This document shows positions 25,400-34,018 of a stretch of DNA of 37,951 nt, piece after piece. The position numbers and the translations under genes are program-made. The notes beneath the pieces were generated by a model that saw only the letters and a list, made by a program, of their open reading frames with translations, was not told the origin of the DNA and searched no databases. The stretch comes from HGM10611 sp964384805 (GTDB lineage: Bacteria; Bacillota_I; Bacilli_A; ML615J-28; CAG-313). The DNA lies in the NCBI GenBank assembly GCA_964384805.1, contig CAYLLO010000009.1, positions 1 through 37,951 of the forward strand, written 5' to 3'. The stretch's first letter is position 1, and every line of letters starts with the position of its first letter.

Positions 25400-25972
25400 A
25401 TGTATAATTATATTAAAGGTACTATTACTGAAATAACTAGTAATTATGTTACTTTAGAATGTTCAGGAATCGGTTATTATATCCATGTACCAAACCCTTT
25501 TACTTACGAATTAAATGAGTTTTTAACAGTTCATGTCCATCATTTAGTAAGAGAAGAGATTGATGCCTTATATGGATTTAAAACCATTGAAGAACGTAAT
25601 ACCTTTGTTAAATTAATTAACGTTAAAGGATTAGGCCCTAAAGGTGCTATGGCAATTTTGGCCTCTGCTACCCCTATTGATATTGCGGGAGCAATTGATG
25701 CGGGAAATAGCAAATTTTTTAGTCAATTTCCAGGTATTGGCCCTAAATCTAGTCAACAAATCATTTTGGATTTAAAAGGCAAATTAGTCTTTGATGATAA
25801 CACTACCCTTTCTAAAACTAGTGAAAAACTTCAAAATGTCTCAGCAGCTTTAAAAGCCTTAGGATATAGTACTACCGAAATTAAAAGTGCTACTAAAGAT
25901 TTACCAGTTACCGAAGATACAAACACGGCTGAAGCGGTTAAAATGGCCCTTCGTAGACTTCAAAAAAACTAA
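25400..25972 (+). CDS. ruvA: Holliday junction DNA-binding subunit RuvA
   Basis: A 190-residue protein with three expected parts: an OB-fold (YNYIKGTITEITSNYVTLEC), the double helix-hairpin-helix region (LINVKGLGPKGAMAILA and FPGIGPKSSQQIILDLKGKL), and a C-terminal UBA-like domain (ALKALGYSTTEI) that contacts RuvB. RuvA tetramers hold the junction while RuvB pumps DNA. In most bacteria ruvA directly precedes ruvB in one operon; here it is transcribed away from ruvB. Confidence 0.96.
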   Translation: MYNYIKGTITEITSNYVTLECSGIGYYIHVPNPFTYELNEFLTVHVHHLVREEIDALYGFKTIEERNTFVKLINVKGLGPKGAMAILASATPIDIAGAIDAGNSKFFSQFPGIGPKSSQQIILDLKGKLVFDDNTTLSKTSEKLQNVSAALKALGYSTTEIKSATKDLPVTEDTNTAEAVKMALRRLQKN

Positions 25973-26035
25973 CTACTTATTAATCATTATATCATTTATT
26001 TTCCAACTTATCAACCAATAAATATTTTTTGTTAA

Positions 26036-26070
26036 AAAAAGACAAAGTTAACATCGAACTTTGTCTTTTT
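26036..26070. terminator. Bidirectional terminator between ruvA and ffh
   Basis: Perfect 14-bp stem AAAAAGACAAAGTT/AACTTTGTCTTTTT with a 7-nt loop. It serves the converging ruvA and ffh transcripts. Confidence 0.92.
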
Positions 26071-26077
26071 ATTCTAC

Positions 26078-27481
26078 TTAAAAGCGGAATTGCCCTTTAT
26101 TTTTACCTTTTCCTTTTTTAGGTCGACTCATACCACTAGGAGGCATACCAGTTCTGGCCATTTGTTTTACTTGACGTTCATCAAGCCCCATCATCCGTTT
26201 CATTTGGGTACGCATATCTTCAAATTGGCGAGTTAAAGTATTAACTTCTGAATATCCTCTTCCACTTCCTCGAGCAATACGTTCTTTTCGAGATTGACTT
26301 TTTGATACTAAATCTGGATTTTTACGTTCTTCTTTAGTCATTGAACCAATAATGGCCTCAATTTTATCAAATTGTTTATCATCAATATTCATATTTTTAA
26401 TTTGAGCCCCCATTCCGGGAATCATTCCTAATAATCCTTTTAATGAGCCCATCTTCTTAATCATTGATAATTGTTTTAGAAAATCATTATAGTTGAAGTG
26501 CCCTTTTTGAAGTTTTTCGGCTAAATCCATTGCATCTGTTTCATCGATGTTTTCCGTAGCTTTTTCAATTAAGCTTAAAACATCTCCCATACCTAAAATA
26601 CGATCAGCCATCCGTTCTGGATGAAATACTTCAATTTGATCTAACTTTTCTCCAACTCCACAAAATTTAATGGGAATTCCCGTCATATAACGAATTGAAA
26701 GTGCCGCTCCTCCGCGAGTATCGCTATCAAGTTTTGTTAAAATACATCCTGTAACATCTAATTTATCATGGAAACTTTTCGCAACATTTACCGCATCTTG
26801 TCCAGTCATTGCATCGACTGCTAGTAAGATTTCATTAGGACGAGCAATTTTTTTAATATCAACAAGTTCTTCCATTAATTTTTCATCTATTTGTAAGCGC
26901 CCTGCCGTATCAATAATAACCACATTGTAATTTTTATTTTTCGCATATGCTAATCCGCTTTCAACAATTTTTTGAGGCTTTACATCTATTCCTTGTTCAA
27001 AAACTTCAATATTCAATTGTTTACCAATCGTAACTAATTGATTGATTGCCGCAGGACGATACACGTCGGCCGCAATAAGTAATGGCCGAACATTATATTT
27101 CTTGCGAAGATAATTGGCAAGTTTCCCCGCATGAGTAGTTTTTCCTGACCCTTGTAGTCCCGCAAATAAAATAACGGTAGTTCCATTTTCATTTATATTT
27201 AAGGGAGCAGCTTCTTCCCCCATTAAAGCTTTTAATTCTTCATTAACAATTTTTAATACTTGATCCCCAGGGGTTAAAGATTTCATTACTCTTTCCCCTA
27301 AAGCTTTTTCTTTGATATCCGCAATAAAACTCTTAACAATTTTGTAGTTAACATCAGCCTCAAGTAAGGCGACCCTAACTTCTTTCATTATTTCATCAAT
27401 GTCATTTTCATTGATTTTACCACGCCCTGTAAGACGTCTAAAAGACATCTGTAGACGTTCCGACAAACTTTCAAATGGCAT
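26078..27481 (-). CDS. ffh: Signal recognition particle protein (SRP54 homologue)
   Basis: A 467-residue GTPase that binds signal sequences and SRP RNA and delivers ribosomes to FtsY. The N domain is residues 1-95. The G domain has LFAGLQGSGKTTHAGKLA, DVYRPAAINQL, VVIIDTAGRLQ and CILTKLDSDTRGG. The M domain has MGLDERQVKQMARTGMPPSGMSRP and a Lys/Gly-rich tail. It begins 5 nt after ylxM with GGAG about 8 nt before the ATG. The SRP RNA gene itself was not found in this window. Confidence 0.97.
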   Translation of the reverse strand: MPFESLSERLQMSFRRLTGRGKINENDIDEIMKEVRVALLEADVNYKIVKSFIADIKEKALGERVMKSLTPGDQVLKIVNEELKALMGEEAAPLNINENGTTVILFAGLQGSGKTTHAGKLANYLRKKYNVRPLLIAADVYRPAAINQLVTIGKQLNIEVFEQGIDVKPQKIVESGLAYAKNKNYNVVIIDTAGRLQIDEKLMEELVDIKKIARPNEILLAVDAMTGQDAVNVAKSFHDKLDVTGCILTKLDSDTRGGAALSIRYMTGIPIKFCGVGEKLDQIEVFHPERMADRILGMGDVLSLIEKATENIDETDAMDLAEKLQKGHFNYNDFLKQLSMIKKMGSLKGLLGMIPGMGAQIKNMNIDDKQFDKIEAIIGSMTKEERKNPDLVSKSQSRKERIARGSGRGYSEVNTLTRQFEDMRTQMKRMMGLDERQVKQMARTGMPPSGMSRPKKGKGKNKGQFRF

Positions 27482-27486
27482 TTAAA

Positions 27487-27801
27487 TCACTCCATTTCTT
27501 GAATTTTTTTAATTAATTCTAAACAAGCTGTTTGATGTTTATATTCATTTAATAACTTATTTAATTTTTGGTCTTTGGCATATAAACCAAGTTTTTTTTC
27601 AAACTCATCTAAACTGTTCAAAACTTTTTTAAGTGTATCGTATACCGCATTGCGTGAAATACTATATTCTTCAGCAATCTCCGTTAAACTATAGTCTTCT
27701 CCATAGTATTCTTCAAACAATGTTTGCTGTTTTTCGGTTAATAATGCTCCATAATATCCAAAAAGAATATTATAATAAGTCTTTTTTTCTAAATCAGGCA
27801 T
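27487..27801 (-). CDS. ylxM: UPF0122 family protein YlxM
   Basis: A 104-residue protein with a sigma-region-4-like helix-turn-helix (LTEIAEEYSISRNAVYDTLKK). YlxM is regularly encoded between ftsY and ffh in Firmicutes and stimulates the SRP system in streptococci. One base is shared with the ftsY stop (TAATG), and GGAGAG lies upstream within ftsY. The neighbourhood confirms the call; a DNA-binding role is not established. Confidence 0.92.
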   Translation of the reverse strand: MPDLEKKTYYNILFGYYGALLTEKQQTLFEEYYGEDYSLTEIAEEYSISRNAVYDTLKKVLNSLDEFEKKLGLYAKDQKLNKLLNEYKHQTACLELIKKIQEME

Positions 27802-28781
27802 TATTCACTCTCCACAAATAATCCATAAATATAATCTTCTAAATCGAAATATTCTAAATCTTCCATCTGTTCACCTAATCCAACAAATTTAATCGGAATA
27901 TTTAATTTATCCCGAATAGCTAAAACAATTCCCCCCTTACTAGTACCATCAAGTTTAGTTAAAATAACCCCCGTGATATCAGTAATTTCTCCAAAAGCTT
28001 CAGCTTGACTCATTCCATTTTGACCCGTAGTTGCATCAATCACTAGTAATGTTTCGTGAGGTGCTCCAAGTACTTCTTTGTTAATAACCCGATTCATTTT
28101 TTCAAGTTCTTTCATTAGGTTAACTTTATTTTGAAGACGTCCTGCAGTATCACAAAGTAAAACATCATATTTTTCTGTTTTAGCTTTTATTAAAGCATCA
28201 TAAATAACACTAGACGGATCACTTCCTGCCTCTTTTGTCACAATATCAACACCTAATCGTTTAGCCCATTCTACTAGTTGATCAATAGCCCCTGCTCTAA
28301 AAGTATCTCCAGCGGCTAAAAGAACTTTCTTTCCTTCTTTTTTAAGTCGATAAGCTATTTTCGCAATCGTAGTTGTTTTTCCAACCCCATTAACCCCAAC
28401 AAATAAGAAGACACTAAGTCCATCTTCTTGAATATTAAGATTGGCATTAACAATTTCATTTTTTAAATATAGTTCAAACATTTTATCGACAATAATTGGT
28501 TGGAGCTCTGAAACCTCATGAATTCCTTTAACCCGTTCATCATCTTTTAGTTCTTCAATAAAATCTAAAGTTGTTTCTACTCCAATATCTGCCATTATAA
28601 AAACATCTGTTAAGTCATCAAATAGATCTTCTGTTATTTCATCATAACCTGATAAAACATTTTTTAACTTTGACAAAAAACCTTTTCTAGTTTTTTCAAG
28701 TCCTAAATTATATTTTTTAGCTTTTTCAAGGGCTTCGTTAGATGTCTCTTTTTTCTTTTTTAAAAAATCAAATAATCCCAT
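27801..28781 (-). CDS. ftsY: Signal recognition particle receptor FtsY
   Basis: A 326-residue GTPase, partner of Ffh at the membrane. It starts MGLFDFLKKKKE, a short amphipathic N-terminus, so it lacks the long acidic A domain of E. coli FtsY, as usual in Gram-positives. LFVGVNGVGKTTTIAKIA, GDTFRAGAIDQL, LLCDTAGRLQNK and VILTKLDGTSKGG are the G motifs. It is the first gene of ftsY-ylxM-ffh, preceded by GAGGTA and a TATAAT (28811-28816, minus strand) with only a weak -35. Confidence 0.97.
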   Translation of the reverse strand: MGLFDFLKKKKETSNEALEKAKKYNLGLEKTRKGFLSKLKNVLSGYDEITEDLFDDLTDVFIMADIGVETTLDFIEELKDDERVKGIHEVSELQPIIVDKMFELYLKNEIVNANLNIQEDGLSVFLFVGVNGVGKTTTIAKIAYRLKKEGKKVLLAAGDTFRAGAIDQLVEWAKRLGVDIVTKEAGSDPSSVIYDALIKAKTEKYDVLLCDTAGRLQNKVNLMKELEKMNRVINKEVLGAPHETLLVIDATTGQNGMSQAEAFGEITDITGVILTKLDGTSKGGIVLAIRDKLNIPIKFVGLGEQMEDLEYFDLEDYIYGLFVESE

Positions 28782-28850
28782 AAAAGATACCTCATTTCAA
28801 TTTCTATATAATTATACTACATTTTAGATATTTTTACCATCTTTTTATTA

Positions 28851-28946
28851 TAAAAAATAGAACTCCCGGGAAGGGAGTTCTAGGAAGGGAAATGTTAATA
28901 ATAATTAACATTGTGTAGGGGATATGTACACTCTTGACGAGTGCAC
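28851..28946 (-). ncRNA. Candidate trans-acting small RNA with C-rich motifs (RoxS/RsaE-like in style)
   Basis: A self-contained RNA gene of about 96 nt in the 253-nt gap between topA and ftsY. The predicted transcript opens with a stem GUGCACUC/GAGUGUAC (5-nt loop), then single-stranded AUAUCCCCUACAC, then AAUGUUAAU/AUUAACAUU, then UUUCCCUUCC, and ends in a 10-bp terminator stem UAGAACUCCC/GGGAGUUCUA (28858-28882) followed by UUUUUU. Two unpaired C-rich tracts, short length and a strong intrinsic terminator are features of Firmicute regulatory RNAs such as RoxS/RsaE, which pair with Shine-Dalgarno sequences. I cannot show homology to that family. No SRP RNA GGAAGCAGC-type loop and no tmRNA or 6S features are seen. 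Confidence 0.65.
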
Positions 28947-28950
28947 TTTA

Positions 28951-28979
28951 ATTGTACCAATTTTTTCGACATTTGTCAA
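28951..28979 (-). promoter_or_regulatory. Promoter of the candidate small RNA
   Basis: TTGACA (28974-28979), a 17-nt spacer and TACAAT (28951-28956) on the minus strand. It points at no nearby start codon; the hairpins of the candidate RNA begin about 5 nt downstream. Confidence 0.8.
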
Positions 28980-29034
28980 GTGTTTTTTACAAAAATATTA
29001 TTTTTTTTCTTCTTTTCAACTTTCAACCCTTTAA

Positions 29035-31116
29035 TTATTGTTTTTTAGGATGATTAGTCTTACAGCGTTCATTACCACAACGAACCAAATCATCCACCTT
29101 AATCATTGGGGCACCACATTCAGGACATTTATTTTCTGTTGGAAGTCCTGAATAAGTTGCACGACATTTAGGAAATCTATTACAAGCGTAGAACTTAGCT
29201 CCTTTATTACGTCCCCTAACATTAATACGTTCAACTAGTTCTCCTTCGTGACATACAGGACATTCAATACCTGTTTTAACAGGTTCAGCTTTAATAGCTT
29301 TTTTAATATATTTACAATGTGGGTAGCCACTACATGCGGTGAACTCTCCATATGGTCCTCTTCTTATATACAAAGGAAGTCCACATGTTGGACAAAATTC
29401 ATCAGTTAATTTTGGATATAGTTTAACCATATTGTCTCTTGCATTTTCCACAAGTGGCATAAAAGTGTCATAAAATTTACGAATTTCTTCATACCAAACT
29501 ACCTTACCTAGACTAATTTCATCAAGCGTATTTTCCATATCTGCTGTATACTGAACATTAATAATACTTGAAAAAAATAAATCCAATTGTTCACTAGTTA
29601 ACCGTCCTTGTTTACTAGGTACAAATGTACGTTTATCCATTGTTACATAACTTCTTGCTCTTAATGTTTCCATCGTTAAAGCATATGTTGATGGACGTCC
29701 AATACCAAGTTCTTCCATTTTCTTAATTAACCTTGCCTCAGTATAACGATGCGGAGGATTAGTAAACTTTTGTTCGTATTGTAACTCTTGAAGCGGTAGC
29801 ACTTCGCCTACTTGTAAATCTGGCAAACGAGTTAAGTCTTCGGTTTCATCTATCTTAGCTTCTTCATAAATTTTTAAAAAGCCATCAAAAATAACCTTTT
29901 CTCCTTCTAAATTAAATAAGTAATCATTGGCTAAAATATTAACTTTAGTATCCTCTACTACTGCATCACTCATAAGGGAAGCTACTGCTCGATTATAGAT
30001 TAAAGTATATAATTTATATTCATCAGTAGATAAATACTTTTTCATCTTTTCTGGAGTTCGCTCAATTGATGTTGGTCTAATAGATTCATGAGCATCTTGA
30101 ATATGGGCTCCTTTTTTGTTTTTACTTTTAAAGCCTTTATAATAATTAGGTCCATAATTTTCTTCAATATATCCTTTAGCAGAAGTAATAAACTCATCAG
30201 ATAAACGAATTGAATCCGTACGCATATAAGTAATTAACCCTACACGTTCATCTCCTAAATCTATCCCTTCATAAAGTTTTTGAGCTATCATCATTACTCT
30301 TTTCGCATTATAACGAAGTCTTACTCCAGCATCTTGTTGAAGAGTTGAAGTAATAAATGGCGGTTTAGAAGCCCGATTATGATTTTTAACATCAATGCTC
30401 TCAATTTTATAATCAGCATTTTGAAGATTATTAACCACCTTCATTGTTTCTTCTTCATTATTTAAAGTGGTATTGCCATCTTTATCTTTAATAAATTTGG
30501 CCTTTAAAAGATTATTATCTTTTTTTAACAAAGCATTAATATCCCAATATTCTTTCGAATCAAAAGCCTCAATTTCTTTTTCACGATCAACTATTAATTT
30601 TAATGCTACCGATTGGACTCGACCTGCTGATTTAGAGCCAATCTTTTGTTGTAAAAGACTAGACAATCTAAAACCTATAATACGATCTAATATTCGACGT
30701 GATTCTTGAGAATGAACTAAATCCATATCAACCCCACGATCATTGGGAATGGCATTTAAAACAGCCTTTTTCGTAATTTCATTAAAAACTACTCTTGATA
30801 CTTTATTAGTTGGTTGTTCTAACACTTCTTGTAGATGCCAACTAATTGCTTCTCCTTCACGGTCAGGGTCCGTAGCCAAATATATATGTTCTGCTTGATT
30901 AGCTAAAGATCGTAGTTTTGAAACCACATCTTTTTTATCTTTTAAAACTTCATAAGTAGGTTGGAAATTATTTTCAATATCTACCCCAAAACCTCCCTTA
31001 CCTTTGATTGTTAAATCGCGAATATGTCCAATACTAGATTCAACGATATACTCATTACCCAAATAGCGTTCAATAGTTTTCGACTTCGCAGGTGATTCAA
31101 CAATTAAAAGTTTCAT
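29035..31116 (-). CDS. topA: DNA topoisomerase I
   Basis: A 693-residue type IA topoisomerase that relaxes negative supercoils. The Toprim domain has MKLLIVESPAKSKTIERYLG and YLATDPDREGEAISWHL. LITYMRTDSIRLS holds the active-site Tyr, and PSTYALTMETL follows. The C-terminus has three zinc-ribbon-like units: CPTCGLPLYIRRG with CSGYPHC, CPVCHEGELVE with CNRFPKC, and CPECGAPMIK with CGNERC. Length is like B. subtilis TopA (691). AAAGGAAGAG precedes the ATG, with its own promoter upstream. Confidence 0.97.
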   Translation of the reverse strand: MKLLIVESPAKSKTIERYLGNEYIVESSIGHIRDLTIKGKGGFGVDIENNFQPTYEVLKDKKDVVSKLRSLANQAEHIYLATDPDREGEAISWHLQEVLEQPTNKVSRVVFNEITKKAVLNAIPNDRGVDMDLVHSQESRRILDRIIGFRLSSLLQQKIGSKSAGRVQSVALKLIVDREKEIEAFDSKEYWDINALLKKDNNLLKAKFIKDKDGNTTLNNEEETMKVVNNLQNADYKIESIDVKNHNRASKPPFITSTLQQDAGVRLRYNAKRVMMIAQKLYEGIDLGDERVGLITYMRTDSIRLSDEFITSAKGYIEENYGPNYYKGFKSKNKKGAHIQDAHESIRPTSIERTPEKMKKYLSTDEYKLYTLIYNRAVASLMSDAVVEDTKVNILANDYLFNLEGEKVIFDGFLKIYEEAKIDETEDLTRLPDLQVGEVLPLQELQYEQKFTNPPHRYTEARLIKKMEELGIGRPSTYALTMETLRARSYVTMDKRTFVPSKQGRLTSEQLDLFFSSIINVQYTADMENTLDEISLGKVVWYEEIRKFYDTFMPLVENARDNMVKLYPKLTDEFCPTCGLPLYIRRGPYGEFTACSGYPHCKYIKKAIKAEPVKTGIECPVCHEGELVERINVRGRNKGAKFYACNRFPKCRATYSGLPTENKCPECGAPMIKVDDLVRCGNERCKTNHPKKQ

Positions 31117-31143
31117 AAACTCTCTTCCTTTCGTGTGTGTTAA

Positions 31144-31172
31144 ATTATAACACTTGTTTTTTTCTTATGCAA
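31144..31172 (-). promoter_or_regulatory. topA promoter
   Basis: TTGCAT (31167-31172), a 17-nt spacer and TATAAT (31144-31149) on the minus strand, about 27 nt before the topA start. Confidence 0.8.
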
Positions 31173-31275
31173 CTATTTTAAGTATTTTACTAATTATTTA
31201 TACTTTTTCGAAAGGCATTTTATTACAAAAAAAAGAAAAAGTCAAAAAATTTAATAACTTAAAAATTTTTCAACT

Positions 31276-32217
31276 TTAAACTTTTTTTATTTCAATCGCT
31301 ATAACTCCATACTTTTTAATATCTTTTAAAGTATAATACCTTTCCATATCTTTGGGATTACCTACCTCACCTTCATTATATCCCATCGATAATAAATCAT
31401 AATCGCGATATAATTCATCAAAACTATTATATTTAATAACTCGTAACACTTGAACTTTTATTTTTTCCGCAGTTTCAATATTTTCAAATTCGATAAAATC
31501 TTTTTCTTTAATTAGTTTTCTTTTTTCATCGTTAAGTCTTAATTCAACCGTTTTACTGCCTTTTTCGATTTTAGTAAAAGGGTCAGGCCATAATCTCATC
31601 GAATGAACTTGTGCTTTTTCTAACACTAACCTAACTGGTTCATAGGTTTGGCGGTGAATAGCAGTTATACCATAAATATTCAAAGCCTGTTTATGATATG
31701 GTGTAGGGTATCCTTTATTTTTTTCTAAACCATAACCAGGATATTTTTTAGAAAGTTCAATCATAAAATCATCTCTTATTACTTTCGCAACAATACTTGC
31801 ACAACCAATCGTATGACTTCTTAAATCCCCCTTTATAATATCCATTGTGGGAATATCAATGGGTAATTTCATGGCATCAGCCAAAACGTAATCTGGTTTA
31901 ATTTTCAGTTTATTAATTGCTTCAACCATAGCCTTTCTACTAGCCTCTAAAATATTGATTCGATCAATTTCTGCCTCACTAATAAAAGTCACTTCTACAG
32001 CTAAGGCTTGTTTCATAATCTCTTCTTTTAATAGCCGACGTTTTTTATCGGTTAAAAGTTTAGAATCCGTTACTCCTTCAATGATTAAATCTCGGGGCAT
32101 AATTATAGCACAAGCCACCACTGGACCAGCAATACACCCTCTCCCTACTTCATCAGTGCCTGCTATATATTTGTATCCTTCTAAATAAAGTTTTCTCTCA
32201 AATTCATAATTATTCAT
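31276..32217 (-). CDS. rnhB: Ribonuclease HII with C-terminal ASCH domain
   Basis: A 313-residue protein, about 100 longer than typical RNase HII. Residues 1-200 are RNase HII, which removes ribonucleotides and RNA from RNA-DNA hybrids: AGTDEVGRGCIAGP gives Asp22 and Glu23, VLADAMKL gives Asp114, and ASIVAKVIRD gives the last acidic residue; GITAIHRQTYEPV is the normal C-terminal end. Residues about 205-313 look like an ASCH domain: MRLWPDPFTKIEKGSKTVEL, RLNDEKRKLIKEKDFIEF, FDELYRDYDLLSMGY and a YGVIAIEI end. ASCH proteins share the PUA-like fold and some (YqfB) hydrolyse N4-acetylcytidine. The fusion lies in one unbroken frame. ATGAATAA overlaps the rbgA stop. Confidence 0.9.
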   Translation of the reverse strand: MNNYEFERKLYLEGYKYIAGTDEVGRGCIAGPVVACAIIMPRDLIIEGVTDSKLLTDKKRRLLKEEIMKQALAVEVTFISEAEIDRINILEASRKAMVEAINKLKIKPDYVLADAMKLPIDIPTMDIIKGDLRSHTIGCASIVAKVIRDDFMIELSKKYPGYGLEKNKGYPTPYHKQALNIYGITAIHRQTYEPVRLVLEKAQVHSMRLWPDPFTKIEKGSKTVELRLNDEKRKLIKEKDFIEFENIETAEKIKVQVLRVIKYNSFDELYRDYDLLSMGYNEGEVGNPKDMERYYTLKDIKKYGVIAIEIKKV

Positions 32218-33055
32218 TTTGATACCTATCTAAGGTAATTTTACCTAGTCTTCCAGAGCGAATATCATTTAAAATAAATAAAGCAACTCGGTCAAAATCA
32301 ATGGTCTTATTTTCATTATAAAAGTGATTCTTTTTAGCAAGATATGCAATAGTATCTTCCTCGGTTAGACTTGAGGAAAGCTCATAACGATTTATAAGCT
32401 CTTTAAAATAATATTTTTGATAAAATTGTAAGGCATATCTTCCAAGTTGATTAACATCAACAATTTCATCTTTAATTGTCCCTATAACCGCTAAATTGCT
32501 AGCAATTTGCTGATTTTCAAACTTCGGCCATAAAATACCTGGGGTATCTAAAAGTTCTAAATCTTGATTAATTCTAATCCATTGTTGGCTTTTCGTTACT
32601 CCTGGTTTATCAGCTACTGTTACAACTTTCTTATGAACTAAACCATTAATAATCGTTGATTTCCCAACATTAGGAATTCCAATAATCATCGTTTTAATCG
32701 GACGAGGTTTCAAACCTTTTAATGCATCTTTAGAACGTTTTTCGGCCATTAAATCCTTTATTTTAATTAATAACTTCTTTATATCGCTATTATCTTTCGC
32801 ATTAATCATAATCGTCGGGTAATTTTTCTCTTCATAATACTTTTTCCATAAAACATTTTGAGCAGCATCAGCTTTATCTTTTTTATTTAAAACAATTAAA
32901 GTAGGTTTGTTATGAACTAATTTAATAATTTCCGGATTTAATGATGATTTAGGAACCCTAGCGTCTAAGACAATCATTACTACATCTACTAAACGGATTT
33001 TTTCTGCTGCTTCTCTTAAAGCTTTAGCCATATGCCCAGGATACCATTGAATCAT
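32210..33055 (-). CDS. rbgA: Ribosome biogenesis GTPase RbgA
   Basis: A 281-residue circularly permuted GTPase needed for late assembly of the 50S subunit in B. subtilis. The G motifs come in permuted order: VLNKKDKAD (G4), then GIPNVGKSTIINGL (G1), DKPGVTKSQQW (G2) and LDTPGILWPKFE (G3). It starts with IQWYPGHMAKALRE, the family signature, and has a C-terminal helical domain. GAGGAGATAAT precedes the ATG. It sits between lepB and rnhB, the same neighbourhood as B. subtilis ylqF. Confidence 0.96.
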   Translation of the reverse strand: MIQWYPGHMAKALREAAEKIRLVDVVMIVLDARVPKSSLNPEIIKLVHNKPTLIVLNKKDKADAAQNVLWKKYYEEKNYPTIMINAKDNSDIKKLLIKIKDLMAEKRSKDALKGLKPRPIKTMIIGIPNVGKSTIINGLVHKKVVTVADKPGVTKSQQWIRINQDLELLDTPGILWPKFENQQIASNLAVIGTIKDEIVDVNQLGRYALQFYQKYYFKELINRYELSSSLTEEDTIAYLAKKNHFYNENKTIDFDRVALFILNDIRSGRLGKITLDRYQNE

Positions 33056-33067
33056 ATTATCTCCTCT

Positions 33068-34009
33068 CTAAGCTATCTTTTTAAAGCTAAACAAATTTTT
33101 CACAATATATTTTGTAACCCCAATAATATCTTCTTCTTTTACTAACCCTATACTTCTAGAGTCTTTAGAATTAGGACGGTTATCACCTAAAACAAAATAA
33201 TATCCCTCAGGAATAACTAAATGTCCTTCTTTAATTTCACAAGAATCTTTGTGAATATCGCTACCACTAAAACATTTTTCATACCATTCAAATGGAATAG
33301 TAGACCCTGCAGAATTATACGTTAAATATTTTGTTAATTCTTCAGCAGTATAAAAATATTCACTTTCTTTTTGACCATTAATATATAATTGAGTAATACC
33401 ATTTTCCAAATTATAATCAATATAATCACCAGGTAATCCAATTACACGTTTCAAGTATAAATCATTATGATAAACTTCATTATAACTATCATCTACTTTA
33501 ATTACCACAACATCAAAACGCTCATATTCTCTAGGATAAGTAACTAATAACCGATCTCCTTCATGGATATTAGGATTCATTGAATCCCCAGAGACCGTTG
33601 TTAAAGTAAAAACAAAACTAAAACAGAATGTCGCAAGGGCAATACATATTGGTAGTATAATGACCCAATCTAAAACATTGTAGATTTTTTCTAAATTTAC
33701 TTTTCCTTGCCAAAAAGTCTTTTTATGTAATTGAAAAACAAGAACAATTAAAGCTATAATAGTTATAGCGTATGTACCATACATCACATATTTACCATAA
33801 TTTAAAATCAACATATTTTGAATATCTAATGATTGATTAATACCTTTAAACTTATCACAAGAACTAGCAATTAGGTAAACAAGTGAGGATAAAACTAATT
33901 CGATTAAAATTTTTAAATAATTTTTCTTTAATTTTTGTTTTTTTAGTTTTTCAGCTTTTAAGGCTATTTCATTATTTTCTTCATCTAGAAAATCTTTTTC
34001 ATTTTCCAT
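33068..34009 (-). CDS. lepB: Type I signal peptidase
   Basis: A 313-residue membrane protease that cleaves secretory signal peptides outside the membrane. An acidic, Lys-rich cytoplasmic N-terminus is followed by three hydrophobic segments (about residues 30-48, 66-92 and 107-130). The catalytic part has SGDSMNPNIHEGDRL (Ser nucleophile), YLKRVIGLPGDYI (Lys general base) and GDNRPNSKDSR. It is the Ser-Lys bacterial type, not SipW. The two additional helices make it longer than B. subtilis SipS (184 residues). It lies 9 nt after the DNA translocase gene with AGGAG before the ATG. Confidence 0.95.
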   Translation of the reverse strand: MENEKDFLDEENNEIALKAEKLKKQKLKKNYLKILIELVLSSLVYLIASSCDKFKGINQSLDIQNMLILNYGKYVMYGTYAITIIALIVLVFQLHKKTFWQGKVNLEKIYNVLDWVIILPICIALATFCFSFVFTLTTVSGDSMNPNIHEGDRLLVTYPREYERFDVVVIKVDDSYNEVYHNDLYLKRVIGLPGDYIDYNLENGITQLYINGQKESEYFYTAEELTKYLTYNSAGSTIPFEWYEKCFSGSDIHKDSCEIKEGHLVIPEGYYFVLGDNRPNSKDSRSIGLVKEEDIIGVTKYIVKNLFSFKKIA

Positions 34010-34018
34010 ATTCTTCTC

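Noticed and set aside
28851..28946. SRP RNA, tmRNA or 6S RNA
   Set aside because: The location next to ftsY suggested SRP RNA, but the characteristic apical GGAAGC/AGC loop is missing; it is too short and lacks the features of the others.
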